Source of the DNA: Tenrec ecaudatus
Taxonomy: Eukaryota; Chordata; Mammalia; Afrosoricida; Tenrecidae
DNA: 64,000 nt
Direction: 5' to 3'
Assembly (NCBI RefSeq): GCF_050624435.1
Contig: NC_134536.1
Coordinates: 128,906,758 to 128,970,757 of the forward strand
The translations under genes and the position numbers were made by a program. Position 1 is the stretch's first letter. Every line of letters starts with the position of its first letter. The notes beneath the pieces were generated by a model that did no database searches, was not told the origin of the DNA, and saw only the letters and a list, made by a program, of their open reading frames with translations. This document shows positions 19,494 to 50,481 of this stretch, one piece after another.

Positions 19494-19760
19494 CGATCCG
19501 ACTCCAGTCGGCGGGTAAATGGCGCCGCTTCCGCCCCTGGCGCCTCCAGACCCGCCCCTTCCGGCGTCTCCAGACCCGCCCCTTCCGGCGTCTCCAGGAG
19601 GCCAAGGGCGCGTCGCCGTCCGTCGAAAACGCGGAGGGCGGGGCTGCGAGGCCCGGAGGCGCCGTCCTGGGAGGGCGTGGCGCTCTTCTGCCCGGTCACG
19701 GGGCTCGCGGGCTCCGGACTCTGCGCCCAGGAGCCTGACCGTGCCTCGCTCTGGCTTTCC
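19494..19760 (-). promoter_or_regulatory. RRP36: RRP36 CpG-rich promoter with tandem GC-box/ETS unit
   Basis: CpG-dense sequence upstream of the RRP36 start. A perfect 24-bp unit is repeated in tandem at 19546-19569 and 19570-19593, followed by a short partial copy. Each unit contains CCGCCCC (reverse-strand GC box) and CTTCCGG (ETS core). There is no TATA box; this is a typical housekeeping promoter. Exact start sites cannot be read from sequence. Confidence 0.65.
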
Positions 19761-19841
19761 CAAGGATCTTGGCCGAGAAACCAGAACTTGAAGGGGTCAT
19801 TCCCACCGTATTCCACAAAAACAGGTCACACGTTTTGAGGT

Positions 19842-19847
19842 TTTAAT
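19842..19847 (-). terminator. KLHDC3: KLHDC3 polyadenylation signal ATTAAA
   Basis: The complement reads ATTAAA, the commonest variant signal, about 540 bases past the KLHDC3 stop. It lies just before the RRP36 promoter region, so the two genes are packed tail to head. Confidence 0.55.
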
Positions 19848-20383
19848 TTTTAACTTATAAAATCCGAGCTGGCTGAGCTTCAGGGCACAGCTCCAGCGCA
19901 GGCAGGGAGGGGTGGATTATCTGCTGGTCCCCGCTTCCCCAGGTGGGGGAGATGGCTGCTGCTTGCCACCAGCTGCAACTCCTCTGGGCTCAATGGGGGG
20001 GTGTGGGGGAGGTGGACGCAGGAAGGTGGGAGGCTCCGACACTGGTGGCCGCCTCTCTTCTCCCCATTCCCTTCCCCTTCAAGCAGAGCCTAGTTGGCCT
20101 GGGGCAGCGCACAGACCCAGGAACGGGGTAGGGGGGGTAGCGAAGTGGATGGGACAGAGCACCAAGGGGAAGGGGCCTTTGGCCCCAAAGGGGAAGAGAC
20201 CTAGCCCTCCCCCACCCCCAACTTCCCACTGAGTTCACAGCACAGAACACACCTCTAGTCCAACTCCATGTGGAGGTATATAGTCTGGGGGTCCAAAGGG
20301 GCAGGCAGGTGCGAGAAAGGCGGGGGCAGGGCAGTGAGGACAACAGCAGGCTCAGGAGGGGAGGCGGTGGTGGAGGCATCTGC

Positions 20384-23300
20384 CTACCCATGGGAGGAGA
20401 CGATGGGGCGACTGATATTGCTGTTGGTGGTCATGGCATTCAGCTCCCACCTGGAAAGCCAGCAGTTAAGGGCAGAAAGGGCCAGAGAACGGAGAATCCC
20501 CACCCCCTTAGCCCAGAACTGCTTTCCACCAGTCTTCTCACCACCTGGAAAGGTTCAAACCCCAGAGCTGCCACCTCCTAAGTGGGAGTCCCACTAGGTT
20601 TAGCAATCAGACCCCACCCACCACGCCAAATCCAATACCACCCACTCTTCCACCCCCGAATCTGTGCGGATTTCCTGCTGATGTTTATGTATGTGATGTG
20701 TTCCTGTACCCAAGCACCTGGGGACAGGCCCTTGAAAAACCATCTCCACTTCCCAACCTAGCTTTGCCTGCTTCTCCTCAGGGCCCACCAGGCACAAGCA
20801 GCCTCTCCAACCTCACCCCACTGACTGCCTTGTCTTCTCATAACTCGTACCCTAAGGCCTGGCTCAGACCCCCTACACCCTCCCTTCTCATCACACTGAC
20901 CCTGAGGCCTGGAGCTACCGTGATGTGATGATTCAGCAGACACGATTACACAACATGCACATTTTTAGTGCTCGATTTGATTTGGACCCAAGAATGGAAT
21001 TCAATGGGAAGCTAAGTTTAGGGAAAATTTTAGCTAAATTCTAAGATCCAGTCAGACCTTCACAGTTAATTCCTAACAAAAGCAGGTCCATTAAATCTGT
21101 ATCTCAGGATGTGATGCTCCTTGTGCTTGGTCTATGGTTTATCTTGTTTTGTAATATGCCGGTGTCCCCGCTCTTTCCTAAAGTCTGCTTTATGTCACTG
21201 AGCATTTACAAAGACCCTGTTTTTGCAAACCAAGCGACATCCATGGAGGATTTATGCTTTTATGAAAAAGGCAAAAAGCAAATCAGTGTTCCATAGCACC
21301 CCTGGCACCCCCAGGCCCAGAGTGACATCGTCAGGATCGTTTCTCGGGGGCAAACTGGGCTCCAGGGCCCCGGAACTGTGCAATGTGCCTGTGAACGCTG
21401 TGTGTTGGAGCTACTTTAGGCTCTGCGTTTTATCTGGTATGACTTGGTAGGTTCTTTTGCGGGTCTCAGAAGGTTCAAATCCTTGTCCCGTACAATGAAT
21501 GGGAGTAGTTGCTTTGCTTTCTGCCCTATTTCAGTTTATGAAAGGCTTCACAGGAATGTCCTCTGCTCGTGGGGACATGGAGGGGCACCTGGAATTCACC
21601 AGCTAACAGCTTTCTTATTTGATGGGGTCCCTTCATCTCCTTCCCACTCATTCCCACAAGCAACTACACTCCCAGCAGAATCCCAATGGAGACCACACTG
21701 CCCCGCCAGTCCCCAACCAGCTCGTGCTTCCCGTACCTGATGTCGTGAGGCAAACAGGACTGGTCCAGGTTATACTGAATCACGGCCAGTTTGCACAGGG
21801 TCTTCAGACTAGGGCCTTATTGAAGGGAGGAGGGAGAAGTGGGAGATGGTTAAAACCAGCAAAGGACCCTGTCCCACATGTCACCACCTTCAAGAGAGGG
21901 ACCCAATGGCAGGAACATTTGGAAATAAGCGTACTTACTGAAGTCCAAAATGTGTAAGTCCGAATGATCTATGAGGTCAAATTCATCACCTAGGCCTTCC
22001 TCAGGGGACGGGCTGTGGGGACCGAAAGGGAGCTAAAGGGGGACCACCACCCACATGACCCTCTTGCTCCGATAGCTCCCCTCCCATGTGAGTCGGAGGA
22101 ACAGGAACTTCCTTACCTGGTACCCCCAAAGAGGACAATCTTGTCACCGACAATACAGCAGCACTGGCGCCGGCGGGGGCATGGCCCCTTGCCCTTCGGT
22201 TCAATCTTCTTCCAGGTAAAGGACACTAAACACATTTGTACAGAATAAAGGGGACTCGATACCCACCCAGTCCCTGGCCCCTCATCTCCCTGGACTGTTC
22301 TCTGCTCCTGCTCGCCCCCAAAGGCAGTGCTCCTCACCTGGGTTAAACTTCCAGAGGTCGTGGAAATGCCGGTTCAGTCTTGCATTGTAACCCCCAAAGA
22401 TGTACAGCTCCCCATTGTAGCCAACTAGCGGGAAGGAGAAACGCAAGACTGTGAGAAGAGTGGGTGGAGAGGGGGCTCAGCAGCAGTCTGGCTGACACTC
22501 ACAGGCCGAGTGGCTCCGGCGACCCTCGGGCAGCACTGGCGTGGGTGGACAGTCCAGCCAGGCCTCGGTCCTGGTGTCAAAGACGCGGATGCGGTTGCAG
22601 TAAATCTCATTGTTGGAGTGGAAGGGCCCAAAGCGGTCGGCGCGACCCCCGAAGACGTACATGTGGCTGCCCAGCATGGTGGCTGAGTGGAAGTCCCTCC
22701 AGCGTGCAGGGTTGCCCTGGACAGGGGCAGAGAGCAGGCGGGGAGGGTCAGCAGGGAGGAGAGTTGCGGAGCATTTGGGTGGACCAGGAGCTGAGGGACC
22801 GAGGGAAGGACTAACCTTGGTACAGATAAGGGTCCATATCATGGTACTGGTGTCCAACTTGTGAATGTCATTGGAGAAACAGTCCGCCTGGGGGGAGGGG
22901 GGGGCAAGCGGGAGCGGAGGAAAGGATATGGGAAGGGGCCTAGGGTTACTCCCTGTCCTCCATCCCTCCCTTCAGAACTCACCACCCGGTCAGCCTCCAC
23001 TCCCCCTTCCCCTTTGCTAACAAACACCCCCAAAGCCTGGATCTCCTTCCCAGACCTACCAGCTGCTCGTAGCCCCCAAATATGTACATAGTCTTGCCCA
23101 GGACACAGGCCGAGTGTCCATCCCGGGCCCCAGGAACCGTGCCCGACACTCGTGGTGTTGACCACTTGTGAGTATCTGAGGGGGTGAGAAGATAGCGAGG
23201 TCAACAACCTTGGGCGCTCCCTTCTAAGTACTGCGGGGGGAGGGGGGCTGGGGAACACTCTACAGCCACCCAAGGCCATACTCACTGACGTCAAAGGCAT

Positions 23301-23763
23301 AGAGCACGTTGCAGGCCCCCTCAGTGTCATTCCGCCCACCCCATAGGAAGACCGTGTCATCGATGAAGACCGTTGAGTGTCCATATCGCATGTACGGTAC
23401 CACGGGAACCGTTCCTCTCGAGGCAGGCCTCACGGGGGGCAGCTTTGTCCAACGCAGGGACACTGTGGGCACAGTTTAGCTCAGCCCAGAGAACCTCCCT
23501 CCAGCCGGTCCACCTTTCCCCAAGCCAGCGTTTGCTTTTCCAGCTCCCCGGCCACGGGCACCACTGTGAAACCACCCCTCCAGTCTTTCCCCCACCCCCA
23601 CTGGCTCACCTGCATTGAAAATATGCACATCGATCTGACGCAGCGTCTCATAGTCTTCACCGGAGCAGTAACCCCCGAAGGAGTAGACCCGGTGCCCAAC
23701 AGCCACTGCCGCATGGTTCACTCTGCGGGGCCCGCCCTCCAGGTGCACTGTCCACCGTAACAT
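20384..23763 (-). CDS. KLHDC3: Kelch domain-containing protein 3
   Basis: KLHDC3 is a substrate receptor for a CUL2-RBX1 ubiquitin ligase that reads C-terminal glycine or arginine degrons; it was first described as the testis protein Peas. Ten exons in transcript order: 23610-23763, 23286-23462, 23060-23175, 22816-22887, 22503-22716, 22338-22424, 22117-22225, 21939-22012, 21737-21815, 20384-20450; total 1149 nt, 382 aa, the same length as human. Kelch repeats form a six-bladed propeller, with glycine-pair cores at HRVYSFGGYC, TVFLWGGRND, MYIFGGYEQ, MYVFGGRADR, LYIFGGYNAR and KIVLFGGT. The start MLRWTVHLEGGPRRVNHAAV and the end SRPIVSSHG match the family. A non-coding first exon should lie near 25.6-25.9 kb, leaving an intron of about 2 kb. 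The promoter is shared with MEA1. Confidence 0.97.
20600..21736. other. KLHDC3 last intron, nothing recognised
   Basis: This intron between exons 20384-20450 and 21737-21815 is the longest inside the KLHDC3 coding region. The stretch 20930-21300 is AT-richer than its flanks and may be an old unrecognised repeat. No exon is supported. Confidence 0.4.
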
Positions 23764-23779
23764 CCCCTGGGCCGCTGCT

Positions 23780-25560
23780 CACTGCAACATGCCCCCCCGG
23801 CACGGCCTGCTGCCTCTGCTACCTGCACAGAAGTCCGGGACGTGAGCTCCTCAGGCTCTGCCTCTGCCCGGCTCACTGTGACTCTTCCCAGCCCCAGCCG
23901 GCCCTGGTAGCCCTCCAGCACCACCCCTTTGTAGGGACACTAGTTACCAGCCAGGTGGCTCGTCTTGCCCCAGGTGAGTGACTGAGGCTAGGCAGTGAGT
24001 GCTAGCCCTGTCCTCCAGCAGCAAGGGGGTGGGGCCCTGCTGACCTGATTGCTTGCCTGCTCCAGATCAGCTCACCAAGGACTCGGGGTGGTGGCCCCCT
24101 AACAAGAGGGCTCCACCCTACTGCTGCCTACACAGAAGCTCCACTACCCCTTTCTCCTGCCAGGCAGGTTCTCTCTCTGCTCTGCTCACCTCTCTAAGAA
24201 TCCCTGTGCTCTTTAAGGTGTGGAGCGAGATCTCAAAATACCCACTGCTATTAATAGCCTGGCCAGCCCCACTGCTACGGGTGCTCCCAAGCCCAAAACT
24301 TTTCAGGCTACGACGGGGGGCCAGCCCCCTGACCCAGGACAGGGTATGGCTGAGCCAGCAGGGGGACCTTTCAGGTGAGCATGAATGTCTAGCCCCTCCA
24401 CATGGGAACTCTAACAAGTGGCCAGGCTGTTGTCCTTGAGGTCACCCAGAGTTCCCTTCAGGCGGGAGAAGTCCCTTTCACGTCTGGCTGGCTGTGCATG
24501 GCCTGGCGTACTGCCCAGATCAGGAACGTAAGCCAGAAAGGTATGCACCATATGGGGATGAGCAGGGAGAAGCGGGCTTCTCTCCTCTTGTCACTTCCCC
24601 ACACCTGCTCTGGTGGCACTGTGAAACAAGCTGGCCTCCCACTGGGTTTGTGAAAGGGCATGGGGTGGCCGTGTGCACTGGGCAGGAGAAGAACACACAA
24701 GGATGTTTCTGAGGAAGGCAAGTCTCCTCTCAAGAGAACCTGCCATCTGAGGAATAATGGATATGTCTGAGGGCTCCCTGGCACGGCATATCCTCTTGCA
24801 ACCTGGCACTGCCCTTGCTGGGCGGCAGGCACCTGCTGGGTTTGGGTGGATCATCTGCTCCTTGTTCAAGAAGTCTTGGCAGCAGGAAGAGCCAGGCCCA
24901 ACAGCAGGCACAGAGAAAGCTCAAATGAGGGAGGCCCCTTGCAGGAAAGAGAAGCAGGCAGCCTTCAGCTAGCTTTGCCAACCCCAGCCACCCAACCTCC
25001 CCCAACCCTCACTGCGAGCTTTAAATAGCCCCTGGGTTCCACTGGAAACAGCCCCAGTAGAAAGCCTCTCTCCCCGCTCCATCCAAAACATCTTCCATCT
25101 AGCCTCAAGAAGGGAAGAGGCGGGCAATCCCAGCCAAAGGACCTTAGTTTCTCCATGAGGCAAATCAAGTCCCCGAAAAAACGAGGCCCAGGGGCTCCCC
25201 CGTCCTCCATCGCTGCCGCAATTCCCAAGCTTCCATTTCCTTCCGGTCCCTACGCCCCCCCCCCCACCTCCCCGTCTCTCGCAACTTTCGCTCTCCGTTC
25301 CTGGACCTCCTTGATCTCCTGAGAGCTTAGCCGTTTTCTCCTTTCCTCCCACCACTCAAGCTCCACCCTGCAGGCCTCCAGTTTCCCACCTCCGAGTAGA
25401 GGAGCTAAGGCCATTCAGGAGCCCTTTCGGCCAGGCGTAGTCCCCGGGAATCCAGCGGCCCGGCCTCTTCCGACCATCAGCCTCCCCTCCCCCACGCCGC
25501 CAGCGCCTTCCTTTATGCTCCGCTCCCCCGTGCTCCTCCCGTTCCCTCCAGAGCCCCCAG
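23780..25560. other. KLHDC3 first intron, nothing recognised
   Basis: No SINE or LINE signature is visible, which is unusual for this window. Open frames up to 128 codons (24053-24439, 24969-25355) look like chance. Two possible reverse-strand donors for a non-coding first exon lie at 25567 (CCGG|GTGAGC) and 25749 (GCAG|GTAGCG); I cannot choose between them. Confidence 0.4.
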
Positions 25561-25849
25561 CGCTCACCCGGCCTCTCCCGGCTGTTGCCCCATCCTCCTC
25601 CTCCCAGCCTTTCTCCCCCATCACCACTCTCCCATCAACAACCCACCCCACCCCCCGCCCATCAGACGCACGCCCCTCCCCCACCGCTTCAACCCTAAAC
25701 GCCCCAGCTCTCCCAATTCTTCCTTGCCCTTCAACTCGTCCTGCGCTACCTGCCAGGCCGGGCCGGGGCGGGGCCGCGAGTCCTCGCGCTGCCTGCAGCC
25801 TAGAACCCGTTGCCCGCCAACCGACGACTTGCTGGCCAACGAGGTAAAC

Positions 25850-26230
25850 ACAGCCAGATTCGGTCCTTTCCCAGAGCAGCTGTACGCGCACGTGCAGTCG
25901 GAGCCAAGTCCCCGAGGCCTCCTGGGATTTGTAGTCCACGGGCTTCCGGTGAGGCGGGGTGGAATTAGAGGGGTTGAAGACAGGCCTGGAACCGGAGGGA
26001 AGATTTTTTTTGGCGCATGTCCAAATTTGCATCCTGACCGTGAGGGCTCTTGGGTAATGTAGTCCTTTGTTGTACCGTCCGGGCGTGACGGAGGCGGGGC
26101 AAAAGGCCGACTGCCGGTCTGTGCGCACGTCAATCAGGAGCTGGAGGCGGGGCTGGAGGACCCGGCGCCCTAGCACGTCCTGTTGGGCCGGAAGTGAAAG
26201 TGCGGGTGCCACCGGGGGCTCACAGCGGGT
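25850..26230. promoter_or_regulatory. Divergent KLHDC3/MEA1 promoter
   Basis: CpG-rich region between two genes pointing away from each other. The reverse strand carries ACTACAAATCCCA (25923-25935) and ACTACATTACCCA (26051-26063); both fit ACTAYRNNNCCCR, the conserved vertebrate promoter motif linked to ZNF143. ETS cores occur as CTTCCGG (25943-25949) and CCGGAAGTG (26188-26196). A CACGTG E-box lies within GCGCACGTGC (25889-25894 core). There is no TATA box. Human MEA1 and KLHDC3 also start head to head. Confidence 0.75.
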
Positions 26231-26635
26231 GAGGCTCGCGTAAACCCTATCTCCGGGGATTCGCGGGGTCGGAGGACGGGAGACCCCACAGCTGGGGTCC
26301 ACTTGCGGGGATCCCCTGGGGGCTGAGGAGCCGCCGTCAGGCGGTTGAGAGGAGGGGAGAAGAGGGCGGGGACGCCCTTGCCCAGGGGAGTCCGTCTGCC
26401 TGCCCAGTATTATGCTTCCATCACGGCGGCGCGAGCGGGGACCGTGGACCCGGGCTGGTTATTTAGGAGTTGCTGCGGCAAGGCTACCTTAAGAGGAGGG
26501 AGGTGCTAGGGAGAGCCTGGGGCGTTGGGAACCCCAAACCTTAGGGACATTTCATGAACCCAGCAAAGGTCGTCAGGAGGTGAAGGTGGGCCAAGTTAAC
26601 ATTCGAATCCTTCCTACGCCTTCCTGTTCCTTCAG
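26229..26635 (+). other. MEA1: Probable MEA1 5' UTR intron
   Basis: CACAGCGG|GTGAGG gives a good donor at 26229, and CCTGTTCCTTCAG gives a good acceptor ending at 26635. This would join a non-coding first exon to the coding exon 12 bases before the ATG. Inferred from splice signals only. Confidence 0.55.
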
Positions 26636-26647
26636 CCCCTGCCCCGG

Positions 26648-27535
26648 ATGGCAGCAGCCGTTCTAGGGGGAGACACCATGGGCCCAGAACGCATCTTCCC
26701 GAATCATACTGAGGAACTGGGGCCTCACGTGGGCCCGGCAGAAGGCACCGGGGATTGGAGCAGCGAGGAGCACGAGGAAGAGCCTGAGGAATTGGGGGCA
26801 GGCCCCGCCGGCTACTCCTACCAACCTCTCAATCAAGATCCTGAACCAGAGGAAACAGAGATGGCACCTGTGGGCGATGGTGAGGACGCCGTTGCTGACA
26901 TCCAGGAGCGGATCCAGGTATTGGGGGCGGGGCGCATGGAAATGTATCTGAGCAGGTGAAGTCGGAAGCCCTTTCAGGGCTGACCTGCCGCTGCCTTCTC
27001 TCTGGGCTCCCAGGCCCTGGGGCTGCATCTGCCAGACCCTCCGCCAGAGAGTGAGGATGAAGAGGAGGGGGCCACAGGCTTGAGCAGTCACAGCTCCATC
27101 CCCATGGACCCAGGTAAGAGAGCATCCTTTCAATGTCTGCTTCATTACCAAGGAAAGGGCCTAGCAGAGCCAGCAGGGCCGAGCTAGAGAGGAAGGCTGT
27201 GCCTAAAAGAGTAGTTTATAACCCAAGACTTTGCAGCGCTCAGAAATCTTAAGTGAAAGGCCGTTTTCCCCGAGTCCGGAGGGAAGGGACAAGTTTGCCT
27301 AGCATTCACAAGATGAAGTTGATGGCTTCCCCAGCCCAAGGACTGGGGGCTGACCGTGTCTGTCCCGCTGGCTGTGATTTCAGAACACATAGAACTGGTG
27401 AAAAGGACAATGGCCGGGATAAGTCTGCCTGCGCCAGGGGTGCCCGCCTGGGCTCGGGAGATCTCGGACGCTCAGTGGGAAGATGTGGTACAGAAGGCTC
27501 TCCAAGCCCGGCAGACGGCCCCGGCCTGGAAGTGA
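26648..27535 (+). CDS. MEA1: Male-enhanced antigen 1
   Basis: MEA1 is a small acidic protein raised in testis and linked to spermatogenesis; its biochemical role is not established. Three coding exons: 26648-26917, 27014-27113, 27384-27535; total 522 nt, 173 aa. The N-terminus [19 protein letters not shown], the acidic middle ([20 protein letters not shown]), the [18 protein letters not shown] joint and the conserved C-terminus [20 protein letters not shown] all match the family. No signal peptide or membrane segment is present. Introns are short (96 and 270 bases). The start codon is the first ATG after the inferred 5' UTR acceptor. The gene shares its promoter with KLHDC3 and converges with PPP2R5D. 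Confidence 0.97.
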
Positions 27536-27673
27536 TCACAACAGCAAGAGCTGCCTCCAGGGCCCTGCATTCTGGGCCAGGACTGAACGAACACATCCCT
27601 GGTTTTCACGTCCATCTCCATCTGCTTCATCTCTTTCCACATCAAGGCAAATCAAGACTTCTCAGAGACCCAC

Positions 27674-27679
27674 TTTATT
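27674..27679 (-). terminator. PPP2R5D: Candidate distal PPP2R5D polyadenylation signal
   Basis: TTTATT on the + strand reads AATAAA for PPP2R5D, about 1 kb past its stop, a length that fits the known roughly 1-kb human 3' UTR. A nearer alternative is at 28106-28111. Using the distal site would overlap the MEA1 3' UTR. Confidence 0.55.
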
Positions 27680-27745
27680 CAGTTCTGTACATTTGGGGAC
27701 CTCGGCTCAAGCCCAACCCGCCTTAGCATGTATCGCTCTGTGGAG

Positions 27746-27751
27746 AATAAA
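27746..27751 (+). terminator. MEA1: MEA1 polyadenylation signal AATAAA
   Basis: AATAAA lies about 210 bases after the MEA1 stop. A second AATAAA on the same strand near 27889 could serve a longer form. Confidence 0.75.
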
Positions 27752-28105
27752 GCACCCTATGTACACAGCCAAGAGGTGCATGCCGGTGCCCCACCCCCCG
27801 GCCTGGGTCCTGCCCTCCTTACCGCCCCCTCCAAGGTGCTGGACAGGGGCCCTCACTAGGGCTTGCCTAACATCAGCACAAACAAGGAAATAAATAGGTG
27901 CTGGAGGAGCCATGCTTGGGGCGCTGCTCCCTCCCAGCTTGTTCCAAGAGCACTGGAAAGCAGTCAGCTCCAGGGCAGCCCCATCCTTGTCTGTGATCCT
28001 GGGACTGCTGCCACTTGGAGGGAGCACACAGGGGGTGTGTGTCCATTCCCACCCTGTAGTCAGTCTGGGCCCGTGTTCAGCACTTAAACTGTCCATAGCC
28101 CGTAT

Positions 28106-28111
28106 TTTATT
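28106..28111 (-). terminator. PPP2R5D: Candidate proximal PPP2R5D polyadenylation signal
   Basis: The complement reads AATAAA about 560 bases past the PPP2R5D stop. It would give a shorter 3' UTR that does not reach MEA1. Confidence 0.5.
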
Positions 28112-28669
28112 TTCCTATGACCGCCCCACAATGCCGTCTCCATCAGGTGGGGGACAGAGGAAATAATAGGGCCCGCTTGGCCTGCACACCGCTGAGGCAG
28201 GGGGCTTAGTTGTGCTGTGTGGGTTGGGCCTCCCCCTCCAGCTACTCTCCAGGAGTGACTGGGGCTCAATGTAACTTTGGTGAGAAGTTGCCCCCTACCC
28301 GCCTCTGCAGGCAAGGAAGAAGGCAGATGGCGGAGCTCAGATGAGGACAATGGGAAGAGGGGGGGGCATGTGTATTCCTGTGTTCTCAGAGCAGCCTCAG
28401 GCAGCTGTGAGGTGAGCAGGAGGGGGTGAGGGATCCCCATGTGGTCTGAGCGTTGGGGAGCCCAGCCTATCTGCACTGTCCACAGGGAGGGATGAACACA
28501 TGTGGGGAAGAAGGGGACCACCCTGTGAGCACCCCTGCTTTAAGGGTCTGCATCCCCACCCCCAGAGTAGCTAAAGAGGCACTGCCTTGCCCCCAGTCAG
28601 CCAACAGGGAGCAGAGGGTGGAGGGCCAGGGCTGAACAGGCTATGGCCCTGCGGCGAGCAAGTGAGGGG

Positions 28670-48968
<20,299 letters not shown>

Positions 48969-49245
48969 CTCGGCCCGTCCGGACCCGGCCCGGCTCCTGC
49001 GGTCCCGCTCCGGCTCCGGCTCCGCTCGGCCGCACTCGGCCCGCTCCGGCGTCTCTTCGCCTCCGCCTGCGCGCTGCGCCCAGGTCGAGCGGGAGCGGCG
49101 CCTCCGATTGGCCCGAACGCTTATAAGCTGCCTGACAACCCGGCGCCGCCTCCTCCGATTGGTCATTGGAGCCAGGCGGCTTCCTTTTTTTCTCATTGGA
49201 AAGCAAGAGTACAAACCGCCAGGGTTCAGCTCCCAGAATTGGCTG
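48969..49245 (-). promoter_or_regulatory. PPP2R5D: PPP2R5D promoter with CCAAT array and TATA-like box
   Basis: Within a CpG island, five ATTGG pentamers (reverse-strand CCAAT boxes) lie at 49107-49111, 49158-49162, 49165-49169, 49195-49199 and 49238-49242. The palindromic CTTATAAG (49120-49127) can act as a TATA-like box on the reverse strand. This places transcription start roughly at 49,080-49,100, about 120 bases before the ATG. Confidence 0.6.
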
Positions 49246-49719
49246 GAGCGGGCGGTCCCGCCCTAAAGGGGGTCGAGCTTCGTCAGGAGGCGGGGGAGGG
49301 GAGGCCCAAGCTGGCCTGCAGGGCAGCGCGCCCGCGCGGGCCTTGGTCCTTCTTCGCAGTTCTTCCAGTGAAAGTGGCTCCCTTCCCTCCCCGTGCTACC
49401 TTCCCGGTGCGGATCGAAGGAAAACCAGAGCCCCGAATCCACCCCCTTGGAGTGGATCCCTATCCGTCGTGACCCTGTAAGGCACAGGAGAACCGCCCCT
49501 TTTCGATTCGGCGGCAGACTTGATGGTCAGCAGCCAAATTCGAGACCCGCTTCCCCAGCAAGGGCCACAGGGGGGTTGTAAGACTGCACACCCTGCTCCG
49601 GGGACGGCGAATGGTGGGTCGGAGCCACCCACCTGTGGGTTGGCAGCAGAGCGCTTGCACCAGGGCACGTGCTAAATAGGTGGCTCCCGTGGAGATGGCC
49701 CCTTGTGGGTTCCCAACAA

Positions 49720-49855
49720 ACTGTTACCTATTTATGGGAGTAGAAAACCCAGTCTTTCTCCAGTGGAGCTGCTGGTGGCTTTTGAACCCACTGACTATGA
49801 GGACCGCAGCCCAGCCCGCGTACAACCAAGACACCTACACCACCAGGCCCCCTGC
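49720..49855 (-). repeat. AfroSINE fragment, reverse
   Basis: GGGAGTAGAAAACCCAGTC, GCTGCTGGTGGCTTTTGAAC and CCTACACCACCAGGCCCCC show the middle and head. Confidence 0.75.
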
Positions 49856-50004
49856 CTCAGGAGCATTTGCTTCCCTAAAGGCTTACACAGGAGCAAAGAG
49901 TTTCTCAGGTTCTGATGTCTGAGGCTCAGAGGGTCCCCACTCCTACAGTAGGTGCGCTGGGATTAGGGAATGGCTAGGCTTTGAGCAGCTGGGGAAAACA
50001 AACA

Positions 50005-50190
50005 AAAAATAAACGACCATTGGGTCGGTTCAGACTCATTTCGACGCTATAGGACAGGGTAGAACTGCCCCATGGGAGTTTTCAATTAGGGAGTAGAAAG
50101 CCTCATCCTTCGCCTTCAGGAGAGCTGGTGGGTTGCAATGGCTGACCTTGCAGTTTGCAGGCCAAAGGTAACCAACCCACCAGGGCTCCT
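50005..50190 (-). repeat. AfroSINE copy, reverse
   Basis: GCTATAGGACAGGGTAGAAC, GGGAGTAGAAAGCCTCATCC and ACCCACCAGGGCTCC occur in reversed order, with an A-rich stretch at the left end. Confidence 0.85.
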
Positions 50191-50369
50191 CAGAGCAGCT
50201 GGGAAGGCAGGGGAAAGTAACCTCATTATCCCGTGCTTCAGGGAAACCCATCCCTACTTGCCACTACACCCAAGAAGCCAAGGTTCTAGTAGATGGGCCG
50301 CCGGGCCTCACCTCAGTGAGTTCAGAGACAGAGGAAGCCCAGACTTGTACAAATGATTAAGGGTCAAAC

Positions 50370-50480
50370 CCAAACTCTTGCTGTCAAGTACGTTGAGTCA
50401 TGGTGATCCCATGCATGTCAGAGTAGAACTGTGCTCCACGGGTTTTCTTGGCTGGGAAGGTGTCCTGGAGAACCAACAGA
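50370..50480 (-). repeat. Older AfroSINE fragment, reverse
   Basis: CTTGCTGTCAAGTACGTTGAG, CATGGTGATCCCATGCATG and GAGTAGAACTGTGCTCC resemble the tail and body of an older subfamily. Confidence 0.6.
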
Positions 50481-50481
50481 T

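Noticed and set aside
25415-26302. 295-codon reverse open frame across the KLHDC3/MEA1 promoter
   Set aside because: CpG-island composition explains the lack of stops. It reads through the divergent promoter and matches neither gene's frame.
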